Of a stretch of 64,000 bases of DNA, positions 1 to 10,478 are shown piece after piece. Both the position numbers and the translations under genes were made by a program. The stretch comes from Clostridiales bacterium. Its GTDB lineage: Bacteria; Bacillota; Clostridia; Christensenellales; Pumilibacteraceae. The notes under the pieces were generated by a model. It was not told the DNA's origin, did no database searches, and saw nothing but the letters and a program-made list of their open reading frames with translations. The first letter of the stretch is position 1. Every line of letters starts with the position of its first letter. Where the stretch lies: contig JAIEBI010000022.1 in assembly GCA_029070965.1 (NCBI GenBank), forward strand, positions 1-64,000. Direction: 5' to 3'.

Positions 1-43
1 ATCGAGCTGACGGAACAGTTAAAGAACTTAATCTAACAACACA

Positions 44-70
44 AAAAGGAAGCCTGCGGGCTTCCTTTTT
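44..70. terminator. Intrinsic terminator, possibly bidirectional
   Basis: AAAAGGAAGCC-tgcg-GGCTTCCTTTTT hairpin. Confidence 0.75.
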
Positions 71-80
71 AATTCGGAAT

Positions 81-851
81 TTATTTTATATCATACATTT
101 TTCTGAGCGCGTACAGCTTTATTCGCCACGGGAGAATACGGTATGCGAACAGCATAAGCTTGTTTTTTGTGCCTACCGTCACTTTTGGCGGTGGGTTGCT
201 TTTGCCGACAATGGCAGCTATGCGCTTTGCCACGTATTCGGCGGAATAACCTGTTTGCTCCATTTTTATAAGCGAGTCCGACGCGGCTTTCAGATTGCCG
301 TTGTACTCGCCGCAATCGGTGTAGATTTTGCGCTTGAACGAAAACTCGGTCTGCGTAGCCGGTACTGCAACCGCCGTGCATTTGATTTTGGGGTTTTCCG
401 TTCGCACCGCCACGGCAAGCGCAAACAGTCCCGCCTTTGTTGCCGAGTAAAATCCGTCGAAGGGTATTGGCGCAATCCCGCCCGACGACGACAACAGCAC
501 CACATGCGGATTGTCGCTTTCGTTCAGCTTTGGCATTGCTGCCTTTATGCACTCGGTCGCGCCTATAATATTCACGTCAAACATGTGTTTTACGTCGCTG
601 TTTTTGGCGTATTCCACGGGCGCGGCAAGAGAACAGCCCGCGCAGTATATCAGCGCGTCAATGCGCTCAACCGCGTTTACCGCCGCGTGAAGCTCGAATA
701 TATCGCTCACGTCCGCCGTTATATTTGTTACGCCGCTCACCGCGCACGGCGACCGCGATATATTGGTTATTTGAGTTTGCTCGTCCAAAAGGTTTTGCGC
801 CATTGCAAGCCCTATTCCTGACGATCCGCCTACTATTACAATGCTTTTCAT
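81..851 (-). CDS. Short-chain dehydrogenase/reductase family protein
   Basis: N-terminal GGSSGIGLAMA Rossmann motif, SSSGG...YSATKAG catalytic pattern. Confidence 0.9.
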   Translation of the reverse strand: MKSIVIVGGSSGIGLAMAQNLLDEQTQITNISRSPCAVSGVTNITADVSDIFELHAAVNAVERIDALIYCAGCSLAAPVEYAKNSDVKHMFDVNIIGATECIKAAMPKLNESDNPHVVLLSSSGGIAPIPFDGFYSATKAGLFALAVAVRTENPKIKCTAVAVPATQTEFSFKRKIYTDCGEYNGNLKAASDSLIKMEQTGYSAEYVAKRIAAIVGKSNPPPKVTVGTKNKLMLFAYRILPWRIKLYALRKMYDIK

Positions 852-962
852 ATAAGTAGTTTTTGCAAATACTATTATAAATATTGCAATAATATGTTGA
901 TTTTAATGCCTTTCGGTGTTATACTACATATATCTAAATAATTAGATTTCCAAGGAGAAAGT

Positions 963-2402
963 ATGAATAAAGAATACGTTTACGAGGACGAGCAGGAAAC
1001 CGAGGGCATAACCTTTAAAAAGATAGGCAGGTTCTTTCAAAAGAGCTGGCTGCGCATGGTTATTTATCTTATTATCGCAGCGTTATTGACCACGGTTATA
1101 GCTGTGCCTATCAAGGTGTACGTTCAGTCCGAACCGATAGCGCAAACGTCTGTCGAATTTATTTACGAGGGTATCGAAAAGGGACTTGATCCCAACGGCG
1201 CGCCGCTTGACACGGACAATATAATAAGCCCCACCGTGCTTGCGCAGGCGGTCAAGGAAGCCAACCTCCAAAAGAAAATCAAAGACATATCTACCCTTCA
1301 CGCTGCAATGCGCGTTGAGGGAGTGCTTACCGACGAATACGTAAAGCTTACGGAAGCTGCGGCAAACGGCGACAAAACCGCGTCGGACAGGCTGCGCAAT
1401 TACGTTATGCGTCCTACGCGCTTTAACATAATAATATCCGACCCTGCGGGATTGGATTTGTCGGACGATCAAGCCAAGCTACTGCTCAACAAGGTTGTCG
1501 CTTGCTACTACAAGGATTTTCAAAAGCGCTACTCGGTGACAAACATGTTCGCGGAAAATGCGTACGCCCTGTCCCAAAACGACAATATGGAGTTTACCGA
1601 TATCTACGATATATACTCGCAGTCGCTGGAATCGGTTAAGGTGTTCTTGCAGGAAATGTCGGAAATCGGCGCGAGCTTTGTGTCCACCGAAAACAACACG
1701 ACGTTCACGCAGCTGCTCAGCGAGCTTAACATCTTGCGCAACAACTACACGCTTTTCAACGCGTATATACTTTCCAACAACGTGTGGCGCGACAAGACTA
1801 CGGCTCGCGACGCGCTTTTGTCCACGCAGACAGAAATTCAAAACCGCCTCGAAGCGCTCGACGGCGAAAACGGTTCTATCCAAAGACTGAAAGCCCAAAT
1901 TGCCACTATCAATCCGACAACGTCGTCCAGTGACGTAAGCGGCGTGCATACCGAAAAAACCGAATATCCCGAAATTTACGAAACGCTGCATCTCCGTTTG
2001 GACGAAGCCAACCGTCAAGTGGAGGAATACACCATTCAGCTTAAAAACATCGAAACGCGGCTTGAAAAGTTAAAGGACGAAGCGCAAACGGACGAGGTAG
2101 CCATAAATAAAGCATTGAGCAATTTGGGCGCATTGGAAAGCCAGACCGAATTGTTTGTTCAAAAGGTGAACGCCACCGTGGCCGATTACTACGACACCAC
2201 GTTTGTGTCGTCGTCCGTAAGCCAAGTGCAGCCGCCCGTCGTCACGCGCAAGAGCATCGACTTTAACCTTTTGATCGTATACGCCGTCGCGCTTATTGTC
2301 GCATTGCTTGCTGCGGGCGTCGTAACCGGCGTAAAGATGGCAAAGGCGGCTTCGGCAAAAGCCGAGGAGCAAGCGCCCGCCGACGAAAAGTCGGATAAGT
2401 AA
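963..2402 (+). CDS. Wzz/chain-length-determinant-like membrane protein with two terminal TM segments and a coiled coil
   Basis: N-terminal TM, long coiled coil, C-terminal TM; SD aaggag before ATG. Confidence 0.55.
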   Translation: MNKEYVYEDEQETEGITFKKIGRFFQKSWLRMVIYLIIAALLTTVIAVPIKVYVQSEPIAQTSVEFIYEGIEKGLDPNGAPLDTDNIISPTVLAQAVKEANLQKKIKDISTLHAAMRVEGVLTDEYVKLTEAAANGDKTASDRLRNYVMRPTRFNIIISDPAGLDLSDDQAKLLLNKVVACYYKDFQKRYSVTNMFAENAYALSQNDNMEFTDIYDIYSQSLESVKVFLQEMSEIGASFVSTENNTTFTQLLSELNILRNNYTLFNAYILSNNVWRDKTTARDALLSTQTEIQNRLEALDGENGSIQRLKAQIATINPTTSSSDVSGVHTEKTEYPEIYETLHLRLDEANRQVEEYTIQLKNIETRLEKLKDEAQTDEVAINKALSNLGALESQTELFVQKVNATVADYYDTTFVSSSVSQVQPPVVTRKSIDFNLLIVYAVALIVALLAAGVVTGVKMAKAASAKAEEQAPADEKSDK

Positions 2403-2433
2403 TATTCCCGCATAAAAACATTAAGAGGTTAAT

Positions 2434-3969
2434 ATGAGTAATTGGTTGAAAACGGCAATATTTTACGAAATCTATCCCAATTCGTACATGGACTCTAACG
2501 GCGACGGATATGGTGATTTTAAAGGCATAACGAGCAAGCTCGATTATATTAAGGAGCTGGGCGCCAATGCTATATGGCTCAATCCGCATTACGATTCGCC
2601 GTTTATGGACGGCGGCTACGACGTGCGCGATTACTTTAAGGTTTCGCCGCGCTTCGGCACGGAGCAGGATTTCGACGAGTTTATCGCCGCGGCGCATGCA
2701 AAGGGTATTCGCGTCATTTTGGACTTGGTCCCCGGGCACACTTCCGAGCAAAACCCCGACTTTTTGCGCAGTGCGGAAAACGTCCGTAACGAAATGTACG
2801 ACCGCTTTATTTGGACCCATCACGAATGGCATTTCCCCGAAGGGTTCAAGGCGATATCCGGTCGGCACAACCGCAAGGGCAATTACATAGTCAATTTCTA
2901 TTCCACTCAGCCGTCGCTCAACTACGGCTTTAACAACATTACCGAGCCCGATTGGCAAATGTCGTACAAGTCCGAGGCGGCAAAAGCCACGCGCGAGTGG
3001 CTGAAATCGGTCATGCGGTTTTGGCTGGACAAGGGCGCGGACGGCTTCCGCGTGGACATGGCGGACTCGCTTGTCAAAAACGACGGCGGCTTTGGCGAAA
3101 AGCCCGCCACAAGCGAGATATGGCGCGACATTCGCGCAATGCTGGATAGCGAGTATCCCGACGCCGTGCTGGTTTCCGAATGGTCCAACCCGCAGGCGAT
3201 ACGCGCGGGCTTCCACGCCGACTTTATGCTCGACCACTGGGGTAATCCGTACAACAGGCTTGTGCGGTACGAGGAAGCGGGCGAGCATAGCTATTTCGAT
3301 TTACAAGGGCGCGGCGATGCGGCTGAGTTTGCCAAGGGCTTTGCTGAATGGCACGACGCCGTCAAAGATAACGGCAGTATCGCAATTATATCCTGTAACC
3401 ACGACACGCCGCGGCTTGCCCCGCACTACAATACAGATCAGCTAAAAGCGATATACACCACACTGTTCACACTCCCGGGCGTGCCGTTTATGTACTACGG
3501 CGACGAGATAGGCATGAAATACCAAGCCGACTTGCCGTCGGTGGAGTGCGGGTTTGCACGCACAGGCTCGCGCACGCCTATGCAGTGGAATACCGGAAAG
3601 AATGCAGGCTTCTCGACCGCCGAGCAAACCTTCTTGCCCACCGAAACGGACAAGGTTGTCAACGTCGAAGCTCAGCAAAAGGACAAAAAGTCGCTGCTCA
3701 ATTTTGTAAAATCGCTGTTTGAATTCCGCAAGGCGAACAAGGAGCTTAGCTCCACCGATTTGGAATTTGTTCACGCCGTCGGCGCGGAGCCGCTGGTGTA
3801 CAATCGCGGCGGGCTTACCGTGATTGTCAACCCGCTTAACGTCAAGCAAACGGTGGCATTGGACATTCCCGTCAAAGCGCAGGTTGTATTCTCCACGGGC
3901 AAGGAAGCTAAGCCCAACAAAAACGGCACAGTCGCCGTTCCGCCTATATCGGTCACAATCTTTAAGTAA
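2434..3969 (+). CDS. Alpha-amylase family (GH13) glycosidase
   Basis: AIFYEIYPNSYMDSNGDGYGDFKGI, DGFRVDMADS, PFMYYGDEIGM motifs. Confidence 0.92.
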   Translation: MSNWLKTAIFYEIYPNSYMDSNGDGYGDFKGITSKLDYIKELGANAIWLNPHYDSPFMDGGYDVRDYFKVSPRFGTEQDFDEFIAAAHAKGIRVILDLVPGHTSEQNPDFLRSAENVRNEMYDRFIWTHHEWHFPEGFKAISGRHNRKGNYIVNFYSTQPSLNYGFNNITEPDWQMSYKSEAAKATREWLKSVMRFWLDKGADGFRVDMADSLVKNDGGFGEKPATSEIWRDIRAMLDSEYPDAVLVSEWSNPQAIRAGFHADFMLDHWGNPYNRLVRYEEAGEHSYFDLQGRGDAAEFAKGFAEWHDAVKDNGSIAIISCNHDTPRLAPHYNTDQLKAIYTTLFTLPGVPFMYYGDEIGMKYQADLPSVECGFARTGSRTPMQWNTGKNAGFSTAEQTFLPTETDKVVNVEAQQKDKKSLLNFVKSLFEFRKANKELSSTDLEFVHAVGAEPLVYNRGGLTVIVNPLNVKQTVALDIPVKAQVVFSTGKEAKPNKNGTVAVPPISVTIFK

Positions 3970-3985
3970 ATAAGAATTAATAATT

Positions 3986-4019
3986 ATAATGGACGCTCGC
4001 TATGTAGAGCGTCCATTAT
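3986..4019 (+). terminator. Intrinsic terminator after GH13 gene
   Basis: ATAATGGACGCTC / GAGCGTCCATTAT inverted repeat. Confidence 0.6.
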
Positions 4020-4073
4020 TCTTTGCTTGACAAAACTCTGTAACTTTTTATATAATTAAAAAAAGGAGTTGTT

Positions 4074-5780
4074 ATGGTTAAAAAGATATCCGAGTATAAG
4101 TATGAGCGTGCGGATTTAAAGAAAGCCGCCGAATATTACGACAATGCTACGACGCGCGTAAAGCAGGCTAAAAGCGCGAGGGAGCTCGCCGACATCCGCG
4201 CCGAGGTAAACGAATATTTTGCGCAGTTCGTCACGCAAATCAATCTTGCGTTTATTCGCCATTCGCTCGACGTGCGCGACGAGTTTTACGCCGCCGAAAA
4301 GGATTATTACGATGAAAACCTGCCCGCGCTTTCGGCAAAGAGCACGCAGTTTAACAGTGCGCTTATGTCGTCGCCGTATGCGGGCGAGCTGGACAAGGTT
4401 ATCAATCCCATAATCGTGCAAAACACCAAAGCGAGCTTGCGCGTTATGGACGAAAAGATAATAGCCGATTGCATAGAGGAGAACAAGCTGGTCACCGAGT
4501 ACGACAAGCTGCTCGCGTCGCTTGCCTATCCGTGGGAGGGCAAGACGGTCACGCTGAGCGAAATGCACGGATTTTGCAAGGACGCCGATAGGAATGTGCG
4601 CAAAAAGGCGTTCACCGTTATAGGACAAACGCTCGCTACCGTCGGCGACAAGCTGGACGATATTTACGACAGAATGGTAAAGGTGCGCACGGCTATGGCG
4701 CGCAAAATGGGCTTCGATAACTTTGTGGAAATGGGCGATTTGCGCATAGGTCATATCGGCTACGGCAGGAAGGAGATTGCCGTGTTCCGCAATTCTGTGC
4801 TCAACGACGTCGTGCCCGCGCTTAAAAAGCTCAAATCCGAGCTTGCCGAGCGGCTGGGCTTAAAGGGCGGCATACACCTTTACGACAACGACAACTATAT
4901 TGTGGGTGGAAACATAGACCCCGTAGGCAACGCCGAACAGCTTTTTGCCGCCGCGCAAAATATATACGACGATATGGATCCCGCGCTCGGCAAGTTCTTT
5001 AACGATATGTGCGCGGCGCAAGCAATAGACTACGTAGCGCGCGAGGGCAAAATGGGCGGCGGCTATGCCGAAATGCTGTACGACTTCGGTCAGCCTTTTA
5101 TCTTCGCCAACTTTAACGGCACAATGGACGACGTGGGCGTGCTCACGCACGAGTTCGGCCACGCATATGCGTTTAACCGTGCTGCAGCCAACAACGTGGA
5201 TATAGATTTGTTTGTGGGCGGTATGGAAACTGCCGAAACCCATTCCATGAGCATGGAAGCGCTGTGCAACAGTTACAACAAATATTTTTACGGCGACCGC
5301 GCCGTAGCCGCAACGTACCAGCAAATATTCGACGCGTTCAACTTTTTGCCGTACGGCGTGACGGTGGACTATTTCCAACAGCTTGTATACGAAAATCCGG
5401 ATATGACTCCCGCCGAGCGGCGCGCGCTGTGGCTCAAATTAGAGGGCGAATTCCGCCCGTACGTGGATATGAGCGACATACCATTCATCGAGGGCGGCGG
5501 CAGGTGGCAGTACCAAAAGCATATTTACGAATCGCCCTTCTATTATATAGATTACTGCTTGTCCACATGTTTGGCGTTGCAGTTCGGCGAGCTTGCCGCA
5601 GTCGACTTTAAGACGGCGCTCAAAAAGTATTTGAATTTAGTGGAAGCGGGCGGCACCAAGTCCATAGTCGATTTGGCGCACGAAGCGGGACTTAAAAGCC
5701 CGTTCGACGAGGGTGCGCTAAGCGACGTTTGCAAGCAGATTGTGGCACACTTAACTAAGCTTCAAAAGGAAATCAAATGA
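4074..5780 (+). CDS. M3 family oligoendopeptidase
   Basis: Zn-binding LTHEFGHAYAF (HExxH) motif; SD aaaggag. Confidence 0.9.
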   Translation: MVKKISEYKYERADLKKAAEYYDNATTRVKQAKSARELADIRAEVNEYFAQFVTQINLAFIRHSLDVRDEFYAAEKDYYDENLPALSAKSTQFNSALMSSPYAGELDKVINPIIVQNTKASLRVMDEKIIADCIEENKLVTEYDKLLASLAYPWEGKTVTLSEMHGFCKDADRNVRKKAFTVIGQTLATVGDKLDDIYDRMVKVRTAMARKMGFDNFVEMGDLRIGHIGYGRKEIAVFRNSVLNDVVPALKKLKSELAERLGLKGGIHLYDNDNYIVGGNIDPVGNAEQLFAAAQNIYDDMDPALGKFFNDMCAAQAIDYVAREGKMGGGYAEMLYDFGQPFIFANFNGTMDDVGVLTHEFGHAYAFNRAAANNVDIDLFVGGMETAETHSMSMEALCNSYNKYFYGDRAVAATYQQIFDAFNFLPYGVTVDYFQQLVYENPDMTPAERRALWLKLEGEFRPYVDMSDIPFIEGGGRWQYQKHIYESPFYYIDYCLSTCLALQFGELAAVDFKTALKKYLNLVEAGGTKSIVDLAHEAGLKSPFDEGALSDVCKQIVAHLTKLQKEIK

Positions 5781-6619
5781 TGAAAAACACGCTTACTGTG
5801 GACGGCGAAACGTTTTTGCGCCTGCCCGTGGTCGACACCTCGTTGGCGGTCGAAATTTGCGATATTACGCCCGAAAATTTTCCGCGCATAAAGGATAAGC
5901 TTATATCGCTGTACGGAGAAAATCAAGAGCTTTTGAGTATCGAAAGAGCCGAAACAATTACAATGCCGCCGCAAAGCGACTTTGACAAACAGCGGTACAA
6001 CGCCGCCGACGCGATGCGCGTAATTACGCGGCTTACGCGCGAGGGCGACGGCTGTCCGTGGGACAGAGCGCAAACGCACGAGAGCATTCGCATAAATATG
6101 ATAGAGGAAGCTTACGAGGCGGTGGACGCCATAGATAAGCACGATATAGCGAACATGCGCGAGGAGTTCGGCGACGTGCTTTTGCAGTCTCTGCTCCAAT
6201 CGGATATGGCAAGGCGTGCGGGCGAATTTGACTTTGACGACGTGTGCGACGGACTGTGCAAAAAGCTGATAAGCAGGCACACCTTTATATTCGGCGCCGA
6301 CAGCGCGGGCAACGCCGAGGAAGCACTTAAATTGTGGGACAAGGCAAAGGCGACAGAAAAGCATTACGATTCGGTCAAGACCATACTCAATAAATTGCCC
6401 GACACTTTCCCCGCATTACTGCTTGCGCAAAAGCTGCACAAAAAGCTTAAAAAAGCGGGGTATAAATCCGACCCGTCAGCGGCACTCGACAGCGCGATAC
6501 AAAACAAGGACTACGCCGCCGCAATAGTCGCCTGCGCTGCATTGCTTTCCGATAACGGCAAGGACGCCGAGGTCGAAGTGAACAAGCTGGTCAAGGCAAA
6601 GATCGACGGTGTTAAATAG
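5777..6619 (+). CDS. mazG: MazG family nucleotide pyrophosphohydrolase
   Basis: LTREGDGCPWDRAQTHESIRINMIEEAYE...EEFGDVLLQ motif; overlaps upstream stop by 4 nt. Confidence 0.9.
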   Translation: MMKNTLTVDGETFLRLPVVDTSLAVEICDITPENFPRIKDKLISLYGENQELLSIERAETITMPPQSDFDKQRYNAADAMRVITRLTREGDGCPWDRAQTHESIRINMIEEAYEAVDAIDKHDIANMREEFGDVLLQSLLQSDMARRAGEFDFDDVCDGLCKKLISRHTFIFGADSAGNAEEALKLWDKAKATEKHYDSVKTILNKLPDTFPALLLAQKLHKKLKKAGYKSDPSAALDSAIQNKDYAAAIVACAALLSDNGKDAEVEVNKLVKAKIDGVK

Positions 6620-6624
6620 GTAAT

Positions 6625-7524
6625 ATGTTGCAATTAGGCAAGTACACAATAACGGGCGCAATACTCGCGCCGATGGCGGGGTATACCGACGTAGCGTTTC
6701 GCACTCTGTGCAAGGAGTGTGGCGCGGGACTTACCGTCACGGAAATGGTATCCGTGCGCGGGCTTGTTCACGACAGCCAAAAGACCGAGCAGTTAATGCG
6801 GCTTTCGGAGGTTGAACGCCCGTCGTGTATTCAGCTGTTCGGTAACGACCCCGCAGATTTCGCGGCCGTAGCCAAAACGCTGGACTGCGACATAATAGAT
6901 ATAAATATGGGCTGTCCCATGCCTAAGATAGTCAACAACGGCGACGGCGCGGCACTTTTGAACAACCCCGAGCGCGCGGGGCAAATAGTGCGCGCAATCA
7001 AGGACGTTACGGACAAGCCTGTCACAGTCAAAACTCGACTGGGCTATATGATTGACGAAAACCAAGCCGCGGCGCTTATAGAAAGCGTGGCAGCAGCGGG
7101 CGCGGCGGCAGTGACAGTACACGGCAGGTATGCCAAGCAACGATATGCGGGCTTTTCGGACAGCGGCGAAGTGTTGAAGCTTGCAAAAAGCTCGCCCATA
7201 CCGATAATCGCAAACGGCGATATAGGCGAGGTTTTCCCTCCCGATCCGCATATAGCCGCCTTGATGATAGGCAGAGCTGCGTTAAGCAATCCGCACGTGT
7301 TCGAGGATAAGCCCGCAGATCCGTTCGGCACGGCGCGGCGGCATATCGAGCTGCTTACGCAGTACTTTGATGAACGGTATACAATAAATCAAGTGCGCAA
7401 GTTTTTTGTGCATTACTTTCGCAGGGTAAACGGCAGCAAAGCGCTTAGAAGCGCGGTTAATATTGCGGAATCGGTAAGCACAGTGCTACATGCTGTCGAT
7501 TATTGCGAAAAATTAAATCAATAA
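6625..7524 (+). CDS. dus: tRNA-dihydrouridine synthase
   Basis: APMAGYTDVAFR, DINMGCPMPKI, TVHGR, IANGDI motifs. Confidence 0.92.
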   Translation: MLQLGKYTITGAILAPMAGYTDVAFRTLCKECGAGLTVTEMVSVRGLVHDSQKTEQLMRLSEVERPSCIQLFGNDPADFAAVAKTLDCDIIDINMGCPMPKIVNNGDGAALLNNPERAGQIVRAIKDVTDKPVTVKTRLGYMIDENQAAALIESVAAAGAAAVTVHGRYAKQRYAGFSDSGEVLKLAKSSPIPIIANGDIGEVFPPDPHIAALMIGRAALSNPHVFEDKPADPFGTARRHIELLTQYFDERYTINQVRKFFVHYFRRVNGSKALRSAVNIAESVSTVLHAVDYCEKLNQ

Positions 7525-7544
7525 ATATCAAATAGGAGATAATC

Positions 7545-8063
7545 ATGGAAAACAAAATCTACGCAACAATCGAGTTCACCGACGGCAACGTCATCAATCT
7601 TGAATTGTATCCCGACGAAGCGCCGATTACGGTAGCCAACTTTGTCAAGCTGTGCAATGCACACTTTTACGACGGATTGTGCTTTCACCGCGTAATAGAC
7701 GGATTTATGATTCAAGGCGGCGGGTTCGCATGGGACGAGCGCCGCGGACTCGTGCAAAAGGAAGCGCCCACCATCAAGGGCGAGTTCAAAAGCAACGGCG
7801 TAAACAACACCATAAGCCACACCAAAGGCACCATATCTATGGCGCGCACCAACGTTAAGGACAGCGCGTCCAGCCAGTTCTTTATTTGCGTTGCAAACAC
7901 GCCCCACCTCAACGGCGAGTACGCCGCTTTCGGCAGGTGCGCCGACGAGCAAAGCATAAAGACGGCGGTAGCTTACGGCAAGGTCAGGACGGGCAGGTGG
8001 CAGTACTATTCCGACATTCCGCTCAATCCTATTGTTATCAAGACGATTACGGTTAAGCAATAA
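7545..8063 (+). CDS. Cyclophilin-type peptidylprolyl isomerase
   Basis: FHRVIDGFMIQGGG ... SSQFFICVANTPHLNGEYAAFGR. Confidence 0.95.
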   Translation: MENKIYATIEFTDGNVINLELYPDEAPITVANFVKLCNAHFYDGLCFHRVIDGFMIQGGGFAWDERRGLVQKEAPTIKGEFKSNGVNNTISHTKGTISMARTNVKDSASSQFFICVANTPHLNGEYAAFGRCADEQSIKTAVAYGKVRTGRWQYYSDIPLNPIVIKTITVKQ

Positions 8064-8132
8064 AGGGCATAATAACTTTGCTTCTTGTTAAGAGTTAAGC
8101 AAGAATATTCAACCTCAATCAGCGGTTTAGAA

Positions 8133-8177
8133 ATCGGTGTAAAGTTTTCTTGCTTACTTCTTTTTCAAAAGAAGTAA
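8133..8177. repeat. Palindromic intergenic repeat, family B (TTACTTCTTTTTCAAAAGAAGTAA core)
   Basis: Reverse complement matches 44134-44172 closely, including the flanking GCAAGAAA(A)CTTT segment. Confidence 0.7.
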
Positions 8178-8307
8178 TAATTGTTGGCAAAAGATATAGT
8201 AAATCGTTTGATTTTTTCCAAGCGATTTAGTATAATTAAAGATACGGTATTCTATTCCTCGTAGTATCGGGGTTGATACCCATTCTAATCGGTATAGGTG
8301 TAAACAA

Positions 8308-10095
8308 GTGTTAAAACGCATTTCAGTATTAATATTGGCTTTGGCCATTACGGCGAGTATGCTTTTGGGCTGTTCGTTCTTCAGCCACGACGACGAGCGC
8401 GACATGCAGCAAGAGGTCGCGGTTGTCAATTCGTACAACATTTCCAACGTCGTTCTTAACGAAGATGGCGAGGGCAAGGAATACGAATACAAAACGCAAA
8501 AGAAAATTATCTACAAGCGCGATTTGTTGGAGTACGTTCAAAACAACGCAAGCACGCTTTCATCGTCCTATGCGGGCGACGCCGAAGGCTTGTACAAGTA
8601 CGCTATGCGTATGCTTATAACCATAGAGCTTGTTACCAACGAGGTTGACGCCCTTATCGACTGCAACAAAGTGGAATGGGGTGTTAAGCAGCAAAACGAC
8701 ATTCGCCGCAATGTATACAGCATAATGGATAACACGCTGCGCACCCTTCAAAACAACATACTTTCCGAGCGCGGACAAGAACAAATTACCGAGATAGGCA
8801 GCGACAGTTCTACTGCAAGCACGACTTATCCCGTCAAGCCCGACGTAACGGACGATGCCGACGACGAAATAGAGGAGACCGAACCCGAAGTTTGGGCGCC
8901 CGACAAAGTGTCGTACCCCGGCGTAAGCGGGGACAGCGACAAGCGCAGTTTGGAGCGCGAAGCTATGACGCGTTTTATAGCGCTTATCAAGTCGCGCGTA
9001 AAGGACGATTTCCGTTTGGACAAGCCCGCGCGCAAGTGGCTTAAAGACAAAATCAACGCCGAGATAAAAGCTATCGACAAGCTTATCGACACGCAGGGCA
9101 TAGAAGCGGTTTATCCCAAGCTCGGCGAATATTCTTACCCTATGAACGAAAGCACGAGCGAGTTCGGGTATATCATGTACTACCTTAGCGGCGAAAACTT
9201 AGAGCGTTCGCAAAAGATTACCGCTATGCAAACGTACTTGACGGATAGCGTTACCGTTCAGTACGACGAGGTGGAAAAAAGCTACAACACTACGCTTAAC
9301 GATCAGCGCAGCAAGTACGAAGCGGATATTTCCGCGTACGACAGCGCGATGAGCGGCGGCAACACCACTGTGCTTTATCACGCCAACAACAATTATTTCT
9401 ACGTCAAGCACATTTTGCTTCCCTTCTCGGACGACCAAAAGGCCGCGCTTACCGAGTTCAAGAACAGGCCCGAAATAAAGAATTTGCACGAAGACGAGCA
9501 AAAAGAAAAAATCGAGCTGTTCCGCGAACAGCTTGTCGAGTCCATCAAGTGCTATCCGCACGTGGACGGCGAGGACGATCTTAATCATCTCATGACGGTT
9601 GACGAGGTTATGGCGCACGTGCGTTCGGTTATGACCCCGCTTGCGGGCAACGTGCAGCGCGCCAACGACGCGTTTACCGACCTTATCTACTTGTACAACA
9701 CCGACCCCGGCGCGTTCGACAACGACACCGGATACGTGGTTAAATATCAGGTGGAAGAAGACGAAGCAAGAACGTATATGGAGGAGTTCGAGGACGCCGC
9801 GCGCGAAATGCGCAAGACGTTAGAGGTCGGTCAGGTTTACGCCAAACCGGTAATAACGGACTACGGCGTGCATATTATGTACTTGTCGTCGGTGGTGCAA
9901 AAGGGTGCAGTCGGATTGAACGACGTAACCTCGCCCAACGGCTCGCAAACATATTACGATTTGCTCGAAGCGCCCATCAAGAGCGACCGCGAAAATAAGT
10001 CCTACACCAATTGGTCGAACAATGTTTTCACTTACAACTACAAAAAACATTCCAAAACTTATACGGACAATTTTAAAAATCTCTGGGAAGATTAG
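8308..10095 (+). CDS. PrsA/SurA-like lipoprotein with parvulin-like domain
   Basis: Signal peptide with lipobox (MLLGC), FYVKHILLPF ... YGVHIMYL rotamase-like motifs; GTG start. Confidence 0.7.
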   Translation: MLKRISVLILALAITASMLLGCSFFSHDDERDMQQEVAVVNSYNISNVVLNEDGEGKEYEYKTQKKIIYKRDLLEYVQNNASTLSSSYAGDAEGLYKYAMRMLITIELVTNEVDALIDCNKVEWGVKQQNDIRRNVYSIMDNTLRTLQNNILSERGQEQITEIGSDSSTASTTYPVKPDVTDDADDEIEETEPEVWAPDKVSYPGVSGDSDKRSLEREAMTRFIALIKSRVKDDFRLDKPARKWLKDKINAEIKAIDKLIDTQGIEAVYPKLGEYSYPMNESTSEFGYIMYYLSGENLERSQKITAMQTYLTDSVTVQYDEVEKSYNTTLNDQRSKYEADISAYDSAMSGGNTTVLYHANNNYFYVKHILLPFSDDQKAALTEFKNRPEIKNLHEDEQKEKIELFREQLVESIKCYPHVDGEDDLNHLMTVDEVMAHVRSVMTPLAGNVQRANDAFTDLIYLYNTDPGAFDNDTGYVVKYQVEEDEARTYMEEFEDAAREMRKTLEVGQVYAKPVITDYGVHIMYLSSVVQKGAVGLNDVTSPNGSQTYYDLLEAPIKSDRENKSYTNWSNNVFTYNYKKHSKTYTDNFKNLWED

Positions 10096-10145
10096 TCGGT
10101 CAATAATTAACTATCAACAATCACGAATTTAATTTGGAGAGCGTA

Positions 10146-10478
10146 ATGGCAAGATTCGGCGGATACGGTCGCGGTGGCGGCGGCGGAATGAATATGCAGC
10201 AAATGATGCGCCAAGCGCAGCAGTTGCAAGAGCAAATGGCGCAAGCCAAAGAGCAGTTGGAGGAAGCGCGCGTTACGGGCACTGCCGGCGGCGGCGCGGT
10301 AACGGTTACCGTGTCGGGAACCAAGCGTTTTATTTCCATTTCCATCAAGCCCGAGGTTGTCGATCCCGATGACGTGGAAATGCTGGAAGACCTTATCACC
10401 GCGGCGGCTAACGAGGCCTATGCGGAAGCGGACGAGCTGTACAAAAACAGCCCGCTCGGAAGCTTAGGCGGACTTTAA
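10146..10478 (+). CDS. ebfC: YbaB/EbfC nucleoid-associated protein
   Basis: [23 protein letters not shown] ... [14 protein letters not shown]; directly upstream of recR. Confidence 0.9.
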   Translation: MARFGGYGRGGGGGMNMQQMMRQAQQLQEQMAQAKEQLEEARVTGTAGGGAVTVTVSGTKRFISISIKPEVVDPDDVEMLEDLITAAANEAYAEADELYKNSPLGSLGGL